Shown here piece after piece: positions 35,266 through 44,983 of a stretch of DNA of 64,000 nucleotides. The stretch is taken from assembly GCF_900109745.1 (NCBI RefSeq), contig NZ_FOAV01000002.1:659729-723728 (forward strand), read 5' to 3'. Each line of letters begins with the position of its first letter. Within the stretch, counting starts at the first letter, position 1. The translations under genes were made by a program, and so were the position numbers. The notes beneath the pieces are model-generated. The model saw only the letters and a program-made list of their open reading frames with translations, was not told where the DNA came from and ran no database searches. The stretch comes from Roseateles sp. YR242 (GTDB lineage: Bacteria > Pseudomonadota > Gammaproteobacteria > Burkholderiales > Burkholderiaceae_C).

Positions 35266-35979
35266 TCAGTGCAGATCAGCCGCCGCGCCGCAGCACTTCT
35301 TGAACTTCTTGCCGCTTGCGCAGGGACAAGGCTCGTTGCGGCCGACCTTGGGCTGCAGCGACCGGGCCACTGTGCGCTCATGGACTGCGCGTCTGAAGGG
35401 CAGCCAGTGCGCATGCATCTCCAGGACGGCCTGCGGGATTTGTAGTGCCAAGTCCGCCCGCATCGCTGGCGTCTTGGTCAACTCGTCCTGATCGGCCGAG
35501 AACTCGTCTTCGCCGAGCAGAGCAATCGGCCGGAACCAGGCTTGTCCCTGAGGCGTTGACAGCAGCGGCTGCCAGTCGCTCCAGCAAAGCCGCATGCCCT
35601 GGACGAAGCCGTAAGCCCATCCTTCGGCGTCGTCATACTCACGCTCGTCGCCTTCGTAGGTCATCGTTGACCAGCACGGATTGATCTCTCGAGGCTGATC
35701 CTCCAGCCCTGCAATGATGCTGTTGAAGTGACGCATGACCAAGCCCAGCGTGTGATTCAACTGCTCCATAGATTCCATCGGCGGCATCATCTCCTCGGTG
35801 CCCCAGATCTTGGGCAGCCACTGTCTTGGGTGCAGCGTCGTCGGACCAATCGCAAGGGCGTGCAAGAAGCCGTCCGCCATGTCCAGGGTCATGCCCTCTT
35901 CCGAGTCGACCTCATAGAGAAGGAATTGATCGAGCTCGTCGAACTCGTCCACGGACAAGGGGGAAAAGGGAGTAGTCAT
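35266..35979 (-). CDS. UPF0149/YecA-family protein with C-terminal SEC-C zinc motif
   Basis: 237 residues from ATG 35979 ([20 protein letters not shown]). The body is the helical UPF0149 domain ([33 protein letters not shown]). The tail [18 protein letters not shown] is a complete SEC-C metal-binding motif. Such proteins bind zinc and are thought to contact SecB, ribosomes or other partners; the YecA relatives are cytoplasmic. An alternative start 54 bases upstream adds non-conserved sequence. Confidence 0.9.
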   Translation of the reverse strand: MTTPFSPLSVDEFDELDQFLLYEVDSEEGMTLDMADGFLHALAIGPTTLHPRQWLPKIWGTEEMMPPMESMEQLNHTLGLVMRHFNSIIAGLEDQPREINPCWSTMTYEGDEREYDDAEGWAYGFVQGMRLCWSDWQPLLSTPQGQAWFRPIALLGEDEFSADQDELTKTPAMRADLALQIPQAVLEMHAHWLPFRRAVHERTVARSLQPKVGRNEPCPCASGKKFKKCCGAAADLH

Positions 35980-36112
35980 TGCTTGAACATGAGATGCGGG
36001 CAGAAACTCAGATTTTCCCTCGTGACCCGACAACGGCAGACCAAGGCTGGATCACCTACACCACTGGCTGTTGGCGGTCCGATGGGTCTCGTGACCACAG
36101 GAAAGGCGTCAC

Positions 36113-39076
36113 CTACCCACACTGCCCCACAAACCCACAAGCCGTACAAAACTCGCACCCATCCCGATGAATCACCGTGAGGTTCCCGCACTCCGGGCAC
36201 TTCTTGCCGGCCATGGCGGGCACGCCTGCCGTGGTTGCCACGGTGCGGGTGGCCGCCAACGGCGCCTGCTGCAGCAGCCCCATATCCACCAGCGGGAAGC
36301 CCTGCTCGTCCAGCACGCCCAGCATGGCGTAGCGGTGGATGATCAGCCGGGCCACATAGGCCACGGTTGACGGCCACACCTGCTGGCGGCGCTCGCCCGA
36401 GAGCGTCGGCACCGGCGCCATGAAGTGACCCAGCGGCTCGCCCACGTTCAGCAGCTTGCGCAGCTTCATGCCGATCCAGCCGGGGTCCAGCACCCGCATG
36501 TCCAGAGACAGCAGACGGGCCAGCCCGTCCAGCGCCTTGGGATAGTTGCCAGAGAACCCCATGGCACAAGGCCGCGTGACAGCGCCACCTTCCGGCGTCG
36601 GCAGGCTCACCTCCTTGAGAGTGAGCGTGAAGACCTCCCCCGTCGCCGGGTTGTCGACGTCCACCGCCCAGGCCAGGGTGCCCATGGTGCCGGTGCGCGG
36701 CTCCTCCCGGGAGAACATCGCGTCCATCACCGGTGTCGGGCCGCCGTCCTGCAATGCCCCCAATTGCTCGCATCGCCAGCGAATGACCGCAGCAGTGGCC
36801 GCCACCACCCCGGGGAACAATCGGGAGTCCCCGTTGGGCGGTGTTGGCATCTCGAACGCGCGTTCTTCCGCCACCGTTGCCAGCGCGTCCAGCTTCAGCC
36901 TCAGCCAGGCCGTGTCATTGGCGCGCAGGTCCATGGAGAGGGTCTTGGCCATTGCGGACAAGCCGCGTGGCTGCTCCGCGCCGTTGACCCACACCTCGAA
37001 GGGCAACGTGCGGCCAAACAGGCCGGCCTCCGGCCCCTCGGCCGGCAGCTCACCCACGAACAGCGCAAAGTCGCCATGCGGATGCCGAATCATGGTGGAC
37101 CACGCCGGGTTGCCACCGGGCAGCTCCGGCCGGCTCGGCCAACGCAGCGAGGCCAGCACCGGCTTGGGCAGGCGTTCCACCCGCAGCCGCTGGTTGGGGC
37201 CCACCTCGGGCTTCAGCGGCTCGGGTTGGGCCACCGGCTCCACGCTCAGCACCGAGCCCAGCACCTGGTTGGGCCGATAGGTGGCCAGACCCTTGAGGCC
37301 GCTCTTCCAGGCCAGGGTGTAAAGGTCCTGGAAGTCCGGATACGGGTAATCCGCCGGAACATTGACCGTCTTGGAGATGGACGTGTCCACATAGGGCGCC
37401 ACCGCCGCCACCATGGCTTCATGGTCCGACGCCTGGAGCTCCAGCGCGGTGACGAAGGCCGGAGTCAGCGGTGCGTCGGCGCCATACAGATGGCGGTACA
37501 GCCGCCACGCGTGGTCCTCCACCGTGTATTCCTTGAAGCTGTTGTCCGGCATCCGCTTCTTGCGGGTGTAGCTCCAGGAGAACGGCGGTTCGATGCCGTT
37601 GCTGGCGTTGTCGGCAAAAGCCAGGCTGATCGTTCCCGTGGGCGCGATGGACAGCAGGTGAGAGTTGCGCAGCCCCTGCGCCCGGATCTTGTCCTTCAGC
37701 CACGGCGGCAGGCGCGAGGCGAAATTGCCGCCAGAGAGATAGAGGTCCGCGTTGAAGAGCGGGAACGCCCCCCGCTCCACCGCCAGATCGGCGCTGGCTT
37801 CATAAGCCGCATCCCGCATCACTTCACTGATGCGGCGGGACATGGCGCGGGCTTCTTCCGTGTCGTAACGGAGCCCCAGCATGATCAGGGCATCACCCAG
37901 CCCGGTGAACCCCAACCCAACCCGGCGCTTGTTGGCCGCCTCATTGGCCTGCTTGCGCAACGGCCATGGCGTCACGTCCAGCACGTTGTCCAGCATGCGG
38001 GTGGCTACCCGGCAGACCTCCGCAAACCCTTCTTCATCGAAGCGGGCCTTCGGCCCAAACGCATCCGCCACAAAACAGGTGAGGTTCACGGAGCCCAGGC
38101 AGCAGCAACCGTAGGCCGGCAGCGGCTGCTCGGCGCAAGGGTTGGTGGCACTGATCGTTTCGCAGTAATGCAGGTTGTTGTCCGCATTGATCCGATCCAG
38201 AAATAAAACCCCCGGTTCCGCATGGTCGTAGGTGGACCGCATCACCTGGTCCCACAACTTGCGAGCCCTTACACGTCGATACACCCAGAGCCCGTCCGCC
38301 CGCTGCGAGGCCCCTGCGGCCCGCATTTTGGCGCTGGGCGCGGCGCGGTGAACCAGTTCCACCTCGGCGTCCACCTCCACCGCTTCCATGAACGCATCCG
38401 TCACGCCCACCGAGATATTGAAGTTGCGCAGGTCCCCCTGATCCTTGGCATGGATGAACTCTTCAATATCGGGGTGGTCACACCGCAACACACCCATCTG
38501 CGCACCCCTGCGCGAGCCGGCGGATTCCACCGTCTCGCAGCTGCGGTCAAACACCCGCATGTAGCTCACCGGCCCCGATGCGCTGGATTGGGTGGACTTC
38601 ACCCACGCCCCCTTGGGTCGGATGCGGGAGAAGTCGTAGCCCACACCGCCACCTCGCCGCATGGTCTCGGCAGCTTCGGTGAGCGCGGTGTAGATGCCCG
38701 GCACGCCGTCGTCCTCCTCGGCAATCGAGTCCCCCACGGGCTGAACGAAGCAGTTGATGAGCGTGGCAGATAGTTCGGTTCCCGCCGCCGAAGCAATGCG
38801 CCCGGCGGGCACGAAGCCACGCCGCTGGGCATCCAGGAAGCGCGCCTCCCAGGCCTGCCGATGCTCCGCAGATTCCGCCTCCGCCAAGGCCCGCGCCACC
38901 CGCTGGCGCACGTCGTCGAGCGTCCGTTCACTGCCTTTGGCGTATTTTTCCAACAGCACTTCGGCGCTGATGTCCTGCGCCGGCAGGCTCTCCGCCGTGG
39001 CCTTCAGGCGGGCCGCTGCGGGGTCGCCCGCGCCGGAAATCAGGCTCGGTACAGAGGGCACGGAGGGCTGCGTCAT
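36113..39076 (-). CDS. nrdJ: Adenosylcobalamin-dependent (class II) ribonucleotide reductase
   Basis: 987 residues; ATG 39076 with GGAG six bases upstream. The catalytic barrel carries the redox Cys109 (LINCFVQP), the [14 protein letters not shown] loop with the radical Cys and Glu, and [16 protein letters not shown]. After about 640 residues there is a TSCPD-type domain. A C-terminal zinc ribbon ([24 protein letters not shown]) holds the shuttle cysteines. The enzyme makes deoxyribonucleotides without oxygen, using B12. No nrdR-box-like or cobalamin-riboswitch structure was recognised in the 159-base gap before the start. Confidence 0.96.
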   Translation of the reverse strand: MTQPSVPSVPSLISGAGDPAAARLKATAESLPAQDISAEVLLEKYAKGSERTLDDVRQRVARALAEAESAEHRQAWEARFLDAQRRGFVPAGRIASAAGTELSATLINCFVQPVGDSIAEEDDGVPGIYTALTEAAETMRRGGGVGYDFSRIRPKGAWVKSTQSSASGPVSYMRVFDRSCETVESAGSRRGAQMGVLRCDHPDIEEFIHAKDQGDLRNFNISVGVTDAFMEAVEVDAEVELVHRAAPSAKMRAAGASQRADGLWVYRRVRARKLWDQVMRSTYDHAEPGVLFLDRINADNNLHYCETISATNPCAEQPLPAYGCCCLGSVNLTCFVADAFGPKARFDEEGFAEVCRVATRMLDNVLDVTPWPLRKQANEAANKRRVGLGFTGLGDALIMLGLRYDTEEARAMSRRISEVMRDAAYEASADLAVERGAFPLFNADLYLSGGNFASRLPPWLKDKIRAQGLRNSHLLSIAPTGTISLAFADNASNGIEPPFSWSYTRKKRMPDNSFKEYTVEDHAWRLYRHLYGADAPLTPAFVTALELQASDHEAMVAAVAPYVDTSISKTVNVPADYPYPDFQDLYTLAWKSGLKGLATYRPNQVLGSVLSVEPVAQPEPLKPEVGPNQRLRVERLPKPVLASLRWPSRPELPGGNPAWSTMIRHPHGDFALFVGELPAEGPEAGLFGRTLPFEVWVNGAEQPRGLSAMAKTLSMDLRANDTAWLRLKLDALATVAEERAFEMPTPPNGDSRLFPGVVAATAAVIRWRCEQLGALQDGGPTPVMDAMFSREEPRTGTMGTLAWAVDVDNPATGEVFTLTLKEVSLPTPEGGAVTRPCAMGFSGNYPKALDGLARLLSLDMRVLDPGWIGMKLRKLLNVGEPLGHFMAPVPTLSGERRQQVWPSTVAYVARLIIHRYAMLGVLDEQGFPLVDMGLLQQAPLAATRTVATTAGVPAMAGKKCPECGNLTVIHRDGCEFCTACGFVGQCG

Positions 39077-39235
39077 TCGGAACTCCACAAGGCAATCGGT
39101 CGATATTAGTCCTCCGTCCAAAGCCCCGACTGCGCTACATCAAGTCACAAAGCTGAAACTTCCACCTCGTGAGCGCGCACTCCGCTGGGAAGCCCCAATG
39201 GGACGATTGTCAACACCGCACTATTCTTGTTTTCC

Positions 39236-39898
39236 ATGAACCCCGACAAGGTCTTGCGATCCAGCCCCGGCACCCTCGGCGACCTGGAACATGAATGCAC
39301 CGAAGCCCGCCGCCTGATCCAGGACGGCTCGCTTGCCGCTGCCCGCGATCAGCTTCAGGCGCTGCAGACCGCCCATGGCGATGATCACGCTCCGCTGCAG
39401 GAGGCGTTCAGCGTCCTCGCAGAAGCGGAGGAAGACTGGGCGGCCGCGCTGCGCTTCTACAAGCGCTTCCACAAGCTGGCCATCCAGGCGGGGGCAGCGC
39501 CGCTGGCCTCACGCGACCAACTGCTGTCTCGGCTGGCCGAGCATCAGCGCACATCCCCCGATCTGGCCTGGTGCCTGGTCGCGTTGGGCGCCACCCGGGC
39601 CCCGGCCGGTGTGCTGCCGCAGATGCTGCGCCAGCAATGCCGTGCCCAGGATGTCCTGGCCCTGGGCAAGGGCGAAGCCATGCTCATGCTGCTGCACGAT
39701 GTGGACCTGCCCACCGGCCGCAAGGTTTGCGAGCGCATCCGCACGGTCTGGTTCCAGCAGCACCCCGGCGCAGGGGCCCTGGCAATGGGCCTCACGGCCT
39801 GGCGCGGTCCCGGTGATACGGGTGGCGCTTTCCTGGCCCGGGCCGAAGGCGCGCTGGACCGCAGCCAGCGCGAGGGCGGCCCGCTGCGCACGGGCTGA
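39236..39898 (+). CDS. Helical-repeat protein with degenerate GGDEF domain
   Basis: 220 residues from ATG 39236. Residues 15-95 look like TPR-type helices (ARRLIQDGSLAAARDQLQAL, WAAALRFYKRFHKLA). Residues 125-215 follow the GGDEF fold: LALGKGEAMLMLL sits where RLGGDEFxxLL belongs (GKGEA at 144-148), then GRKVCERIRTVW, AMGLTAWRGPGD and ARAEGALDRSQREG. Without the GGDEF residues it should not make c-di-GMP; it may bind nucleotide or proteins. Divergent from nrdJ. No clear ribosome site. Confidence 0.7.
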   Translation: MNPDKVLRSSPGTLGDLEHECTEARRLIQDGSLAAARDQLQALQTAHGDDHAPLQEAFSVLAEAEEDWAAALRFYKRFHKLAIQAGAAPLASRDQLLSRLAEHQRTSPDLAWCLVALGATRAPAGVLPQMLRQQCRAQDVLALGKGEAMLMLLHDVDLPTGRKVCERIRTVWFQQHPGAGALAMGLTAWRGPGDTGGAFLARAEGALDRSQREGGPLRTG

Positions 39899-39936
39899 TC
39901 AGCCCGGCACCGCGCCCGCCACGCGCAGCCTTGCCT

Positions 39937-40599
39937 TCAAAACGGGTTGTAGGTCTTCTCGCGCCGGTAGTGGATGTAGCCCACGCTGGCGCCCGCCCGC
40001 AAGCCCACGCCCAGCCGGATCGGCGCGAGGGTGATGCCATCGGCCCGTTGATAGTTGATGCCGGCACCACCGACGTAATACAGGCTGCCATCCACCCCCG
40101 GAAAGCGCCGGTAGATGGCCGAGGCTTTGGGCAGCTTGTAGACCAGCGTGAAGACCTTGGAGGCATTGGCGCCCAGGTCAAAACCGACCGACGGCCCCGC
40201 CCAGAAAACGGGTTCGCCGCCGCCATGCTTCATCATCAGCGTACCGTCGCCATAGCGCAGGCCCACCGTGATGGCCGCCGCCGCTTCCTGGCCCTTGATG
40301 TAGGCGTTGGGCCGCCCCTGCTCCTTGAAGGCCTTCTCGATCACCTTGGCCAGACCCTCCGTGGTCTGCCCGAAGAACTCGGTCGCATCCTTGAGGACGG
40401 AATCCTGGTCGAAGGTGTCGTCCTCCTCCTTGCTGTCCGCCGCCAGGGCAGGCCAGGCCGCACCTGCGGCAGCGGGCAGGATCAATCCACCAGCCGCCAG
40501 GCGGCCCATGCGCGCCAGGGCCAGCCGGCGGACGTCGCTCACAGGTTCAGCAGCGTCGGCAGACCCCGCAAGGCGGTCACGATGATCGAAGGGATTCAT
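39937..40599 (-). CDS. EipA-like envelope protein (DUF1134)
   Basis: 220 residues from ATG 40599 with GGAG upstream. A long basic n-region, a hydrophobic stretch and an ALAAD cleavage region (about 50-55) predict export to the periplasm. The mature domain FGQTTEGLAKVIEKAF, GDGTLMMKHGGGEPVFWAG, FDLGANASKVFTLVY and GVDGSLYYVGGAGINY matches DUF1134, the family of Brucella EipA, which supports envelope integrity. Beta-rich, no enzyme motifs. It converges with the degenerate GGDEF gene. Confidence 0.9.
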   Translation of the reverse strand: MNPFDHRDRLAGSADAAEPVSDVRRLALARMGRLAAGGLILPAAAGAAWPALAADSKEEDDTFDQDSVLKDATEFFGQTTEGLAKVIEKAFKEQGRPNAYIKGQEAAAAITVGLRYGDGTLMMKHGGGEPVFWAGPSVGFDLGANASKVFTLVYKLPKASAIYRRFPGVDGSLYYVGGAGINYQRADGITLAPIRLGVGLRAGASVGYIHYRREKTYNPF

Positions 40600-40818
40600 G
40601 GGCATCTCCGGGTTTTCCATGAGGCCGGCGCACCACGGCGGTGCAGTTCTCCGGCCGGACAAGGTGTCAAGGCCGATGCTACGCCTGCCCGTGACAAACG
40701 GCGCGCCGCCAGCCCGCCCCGCCCGATACACTGCGCGAACGCCAACGCGAAGGGTCGCGGCACCGCAACAAGATTGGCGCGAACGCACAAAAGCGAAGAG
40801 AAGCATCAAGGAGGACCT

Positions 40819-41244
40819 GTGAGCGACCTGCCCCGTCTGGCCCGAGCCCTGGAGTACCTGGACATGGCGTCGGCCCTGTACCTGGCCGGCGGCGCCGATC
40901 ATTCCGCCCAACTGCTGGCCGCCGCGGGCGAACGGCTGCTGGGTGACCTCGCGCGGCTGATCCAGTCGCCCGAGCATGGCCCCGAAGTGCAGCAGTTGCT
41001 GTCGCGGGTGGCCCAGCACCACCCCGGCCAGTCCTTGCCCGACGTTCCCGGCCACGCCCAGAACCGGCAACTGCAGCAGATGCTCTCGCGTCAGGATTCA
41101 CCGGAAGCCGCCGCGCTGCGGCAGGCCACCTCCGCACTGCTTCGCGCCTCGTGGTACCTCATGGAGACGATGGGGCTGGAGTCGCTGGCGCCTTCGCGCC
41201 TGCACCAGGCCATCGAGAAGTCCACCATCTACGCCGAACTCTGA
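40819..41244 (+). CDS. Conserved small helical protein of unknown function
   Basis: 141 residues starting at GTG 40819, behind a near-perfect AAGGAGG with six-base spacing, which fixes this start. The sequence is predicted all-helical and soluble (LARALEYLDMASALYLAGG, QLLAAAGERLLGDLARLI, ASWYLMETMGLESLAPSRLHQAIEKSTIYAEL). No family recognised. The PilZ gene follows after 67 bases and may be in the same transcript. Confidence 0.7.
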   Translation: MSDLPRLARALEYLDMASALYLAGGADHSAQLLAAAGERLLGDLARLIQSPEHGPEVQQLLSRVAQHHPGQSLPDVPGHAQNRQLQQMLSRQDSPEAAALRQATSALLRASWYLMETMGLESLAPSRLHQAIEKSTIYAEL

Positions 41245-41311
41245 CGCACACAGTGCGGCTTTGACGCTGCGTGGGTTGAAGAGAATAGTCAGCCGAAACT
41301 GGGGAAGCCTG

Positions 41312-41695
41312 ATGACCTCTGATTCCGCTCAAGAGCGACGCCACTTCTCACGCATCGCGTTTGCCGGGGCCGCGCACCTGGTGACTGTGGATACACGCGT
41401 CGCGGTGCAGGTGCTGGACCTCTCCCTCAAGGGTGCCCTGCTGCTGTTGCCGCCGGGTGCCCCGGTGGAACCCGGCGGGCTGGCCCTGCTGGACCTGCCC
41501 CTGCTGCCTCACGAAGGCCGCATTTCCATGGCGGTGCAGGTGGCGCACATCGAGAACGACCGTGCCGGGCTGCTCAGCCTGGGCATCGATCTGGAAAGCA
41601 TCACGCACCTGCGGCGCATGATCGAGCTCAACCTGGGCGACCCTGCCCTGGCCGAGCGTGACCTGAAGGCGCTGGCAGCCGTGCCGACGGCCTGA
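41312..41695 (+). CDS. PilZ-domain c-di-GMP receptor
   Basis: 127 residues from ATG 41312 with GGGGAAG upstream. The c-di-GMP binding motifs are present: ERRHFSRIAF (RxxxR) near the start, then DLSLKGALL (D/NxSxxG). A single PilZ domain fills the protein, so it works by binding partners when loaded with c-di-GMP, for example in motility or polysaccharide control. The window also encodes a cyclase and a phosphodiesterase. Confidence 0.88.
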   Translation: MTSDSAQERRHFSRIAFAGAAHLVTVDTRVAVQVLDLSLKGALLLLPPGAPVEPGGLALLDLPLLPHEGRISMAVQVAHIENDRAGLLSLGIDLESITHLRRMIELNLGDPALAERDLKALAAVPTA

Positions 41696-41742
41696 GCAGC
41701 GGCGCGCCGCTGCCAACCAGCTGCCGACGGGCTGCAAGCAAG

Positions 41743-42591
41743 CTATTGCGCAATGAAGCGCCGCAGTACCTCGAACGCTGCCGCCGGGTCATCCCGCCAC
41801 GCGCCGTGGCCCACGCCGGGGAAGCGCGCCAGCTGACGCCATTGCGCCGGGATCGCCTCATGGATCTCCAGCGCATCTTCCAGCGGGCACACCGGGTCTT
41901 CCTCACCCACCATCACCAGCACCGGGCAGGCCGCCTTGGCCAGGCCCTGCAGCAGACCCAGGTCCTGCTTCTCACCCGCCACGAAGTGCAGCAGGATCTC
42001 GATGTTGGCCAGCGTGCGGCTGCCAGCTTCCGGATCGGCTGCGGGCTGCGTGTTGTAGAGATGGCGCACACCGCTCCAGTAGGCCTCGAAGGTCTCGTAG
42101 CTGGGGCGCGCCCAGAAGGCCTCGGCCAGCACGCGGGCCTGCGGGCCACCGCGGCGTTCAAAAGCGGCCAGCTTGCGGTCCAGGCCCATGTGGTGGGAGG
42201 TGCTGGAGAGAATCACCTTCGACGCATGGCCGGGGTGGCGGGCAATGTAGCGCTGGGCCACGAAGCCGCCGAAGGACTGGCCCAGCACGATGGGCTTATC
42301 GATGCCCAGCGCATCGCACAGGCGCACGATGTCGTCCGCCCATACATCCAGGTTCCATTCAAAAGACGGCCGCGGATCACTGCGCCCATGGCCGCGATGG
42401 TCGTAATAGACGATCTGCGCCAGGTCCGTCAGTGAACTGAAGGCCGGCTTGAAGGCACTGTGGTCGAAACCCGGGCCCCCATGCATGCAAATCAGCGTGG
42501 GCTTCTCCCGCATGCGCGGGCCGTCGGGCACCAGGCCCGCACCTTCCACATCCACGTAAAGGCGAACGCCGCCACCGATGTCGATTTTCAT
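41743..42591 (-). CDS. Alpha/beta hydrolase, proline-iminopeptidase-like
   Basis: 282 residues. MHGGPGFDHSAFKP gives the oxyanion HGGPG typical of proline iminopeptidases. S106 lies in GQSFGG, D232 in GEEDPVCP and H262 in GVGHGAW. A helical cap (about 130-215) lies between. No signal peptide, so cytoplasmic. Proline iminopeptidase-type aminopeptidase or an esterase are both possible. Divergent from the molybdopterin oxidoreductase gene, 103 bases away. Confidence 0.88.
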   Translation of the reverse strand: MKIDIGGGVRLYVDVEGAGLVPDGPRMREKPTLICMHGGPGFDHSAFKPAFSSLTDLAQIVYYDHRGHGRSDPRPSFEWNLDVWADDIVRLCDALGIDKPIVLGQSFGGFVAQRYIARHPGHASKVILSSTSHHMGLDRKLAAFERRGGPQARVLAEAFWARPSYETFEAYWSGVRHLYNTQPAADPEAGSRTLANIEILLHFVAGEKQDLGLLQGLAKAACPVLVMVGEEDPVCPLEDALEIHEAIPAQWRQLARFPGVGHGAWRDDPAAAFEVLRRFIAQ

Positions 42592-42694
42592 GCCCGGCAG
42601 TATGCCCCGCCCCTCCTCTGTCGCGGATATGACTACCCGGCAGGGTGGGCGGTCTCACAATCGTCCGCACAAGACGAAGGATACGGAGACAGCC

Positions 42695-44983
42695 ATGGCC
42701 ATCGACGCCACGCCTCGACTTGAGGGCGGAGCCCCCCATTACCGCATCTGCCCCCTGTGCGAGGCCAGTTGCGGCCTGGAGATCCGCACCGACACCGGGC
42801 CCCAGGGGCCTCGCGTGGTAAGCATCCGAGGGGCCGAGCAGGACCCGTTCAGCCAGGGCTACCTGTGCCCCAAGGGGGTGGCGCTGAAAGACCTCCATGA
42901 AGACCCGGACCGCCTGCGCCAACCGATGCGGCGGCAGCCCGACGGCCGGTTCACCCCCATCAGCTGGGCCGAGGCCTTCGAGGAGATCGACCGCCGCCTG
43001 CCCCCGCTGCGCCGGGCCTTCGGCGCGGACGCGGTAGGCCTGAGCATCGGCAACCCGGCCTCGCACAAGATCGGCCTGTTCAGCTACTTCCCCGGCCTCG
43101 CGCGCGCCCTGGGCAGCCGCAACATGTTCTCGGCCTCCACGCTGGACCAGATGCCCAAGCAACTGTCCTGCGGCTGGATGTACGGCCACTGGATGAGCGT
43201 GCCGGTGCCGGACCTGCCGCGCAGCGACCTGCTCATCATCCTGGGTGCCAACCCGGCCGTCAGCAACGGCAGCCTCTGGACCGTGCCGGACTTCCGCGGC
43301 AAGGCCAAGGCCATGCGCGCCCGTGGTGGACGCATCATCGTCATCGACCCGCGCCGCACCGAGACTGCCCAGGCGGCCGACGAGCACCATGCCATCCGGC
43401 CCGGTGGTGATGTCTTCCTGCTGCTGGGCATGCTGCACACGCTGTTTGCCGAAGACCGGGTCCGCCCGGGTCGGCTCGCCGACCACATCAACGGCCTGGA
43501 CGAACTGCGCGCACTCGCCACCGGTTTCGCCCCCGAGCGTTGCGCCACGCACGCCGGCCTGCCCGCCACCACCATCCGCCAGTTGGCACGCGACTTGGCC
43601 GCCGCGCCCCGCGCCGCGCTGTATGGCCGGGTGGGCACCTGCACCCAACGCTTCGGCACCATCAACAGCTGGTTGATCGATGTGCTGAACATTCTCACCG
43701 GCCATCTCGACAGCCCCGGCGGCCTGATGTTCCCCAAGGCCGCCGCCTTCGCCGCCAACACGCTGGGCCGTGGCGGCCAGGGCAAGGGCGTCACGGTGGG
43801 CCGCCGGCACAGCCGCGTGAGCCGGGCGCCGGAGATCATGGGCGAGCTGCCCATGAGCTGCCTGGCCGAGGAGATCGAGACCCCCGGAGACGGCCAGATC
43901 CACGCGCTGATCACCGTGGCCTGCAACCCGGTGCTTTCGGCGCCCAATGGCGCACGGCTGACACGCGCGCTCGAAGGGCTGGACTTCATGATCAGCCTGG
44001 ACCCCTACATCAATGAAACCACCCGGCATGCCCACCTGATCCTGCCCCCACCCTCCCCGCTGGAAGACTGGCACTACGACCAGGTGTTTGCGCAGCTGTC
44101 CTGGCGCAATCACGCCCGCTGGTCCGGCCCGGTCATGCCCATCGGCGAGGGGCCGGAAGCGCCACAGGCGGAATGGCAGACGCTGCTGCGGCTCACCGCC
44201 ATCGTGAACGGACTTGGCCCTCGCGCCGACCTGCAGGCCCTGGACGACCTCGCATTGCAGGCGGAACTGCAGCGCAGCGCGGGGGACCGCGCCGAGCAGC
44301 TCTTCCCGATGATCGACGGCGGGGCCGGCCCCGCGCGTTGGCTGGATCTGGCCCTGCGCAGCGGACCTTATGGCGATGGCTTCGGCGCACGGCCCGAGGG
44401 TCTCACCCTGGCCAAGGTCCGCGCTGCGCCACAGGGCATCGACCTTGGCGAACTCACCTCCCGCGTGCCGGAGATCCTGCGCACACCCTCGGGCCGCATC
44501 GAACTCGCACCCCCGGCGCTGCTGGAGGATATGCAGGCCGTGACGGCTGCCCTGCACCGCCCGCTGGACAACGAGCTGCTGCTCATCGGCCGCCGCGACA
44601 CCCGCAGCAACAACAGCTGGATGCACAACCTGCCGGTGTTGGCCAAGGGCAAGGAGCGCTGCACCCTGCTCATCCACCCCGAAGATGCGGCCCGTGCCAG
44701 CCTGGAGGCGGGCCAGATGGCACGCCTGAGCAATGCCCGGGGCAGCGTGCTGGCACAGGTGGAATTCAGTGACGCCATGCGGCCAGGCGTCGTGAGCCTG
44801 CCGCACGGCTGGGGCCACGACCTGGCCGGAACCCGCCTGCAAGTGGCGGCCCTGCAGCCTGGCGTCAACATGAACCTCCTGCTGGACGAGGACGACCGCG
44901 ACCCGGTCTCGGGCACCTCCGTGCTCACCGGCGTGCCCGTGCGGCTCAGTGGGGCGGAAAACGTCCCGACAGCAAACCACTGA
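42695..44983 (+). CDS. Molybdopterin-dependent oxidoreductase with N-terminal [4Fe-4S] site
   Basis: 762 residues from ATG 42695 (GGAGACAGCC upstream). The N-terminus has CPLCEASCGLEI...CPKG, the four-cysteine Fe-S site of formate-dehydrogenase/nitrate-reductase-like enzymes. The MGD-binding regions include GANPAVSNGS, VIDPRRTETA and ITGHLDSPGGLMFP-type sequence, and the C-terminal domain has GRRDTRSNNSWMHN and LPHGWGHD. No Tat signal, so cytoplasmic. The residue at the metal position falls near SASTLDQMP; a Cys or Sec ligand is not obvious. The substrate is unknown; no small subunits are adjacent. Confidence 0.92.
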   Translation: MAIDATPRLEGGAPHYRICPLCEASCGLEIRTDTGPQGPRVVSIRGAEQDPFSQGYLCPKGVALKDLHEDPDRLRQPMRRQPDGRFTPISWAEAFEEIDRRLPPLRRAFGADAVGLSIGNPASHKIGLFSYFPGLARALGSRNMFSASTLDQMPKQLSCGWMYGHWMSVPVPDLPRSDLLIILGANPAVSNGSLWTVPDFRGKAKAMRARGGRIIVIDPRRTETAQAADEHHAIRPGGDVFLLLGMLHTLFAEDRVRPGRLADHINGLDELRALATGFAPERCATHAGLPATTIRQLARDLAAAPRAALYGRVGTCTQRFGTINSWLIDVLNILTGHLDSPGGLMFPKAAAFAANTLGRGGQGKGVTVGRRHSRVSRAPEIMGELPMSCLAEEIETPGDGQIHALITVACNPVLSAPNGARLTRALEGLDFMISLDPYINETTRHAHLILPPPSPLEDWHYDQVFAQLSWRNHARWSGPVMPIGEGPEAPQAEWQTLLRLTAIVNGLGPRADLQALDDLALQAELQRSAGDRAEQLFPMIDGGAGPARWLDLALRSGPYGDGFGARPEGLTLAKVRAAPQGIDLGELTSRVPEILRTPSGRIELAPPALLEDMQAVTAALHRPLDNELLLIGRRDTRSNNSWMHNLPVLAKGKERCTLLIHPEDAARASLEAGQMARLSNARGSVLAQVEFSDAMRPGVVSLPHGWGHDLAGTRLQVAALQPGVNMNLLLDEDDRDPVSGTSVLTGVPVRLSGAENVPTANH

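Noticed and set aside
39077..39235. NrdR boxes or cobalamin riboswitch upstream of nrdJ
   Set aside because: No ACA-N-TATAT-N-TGT-like pair or B12-box-like sequence was seen by eye; a covariance search was not possible.
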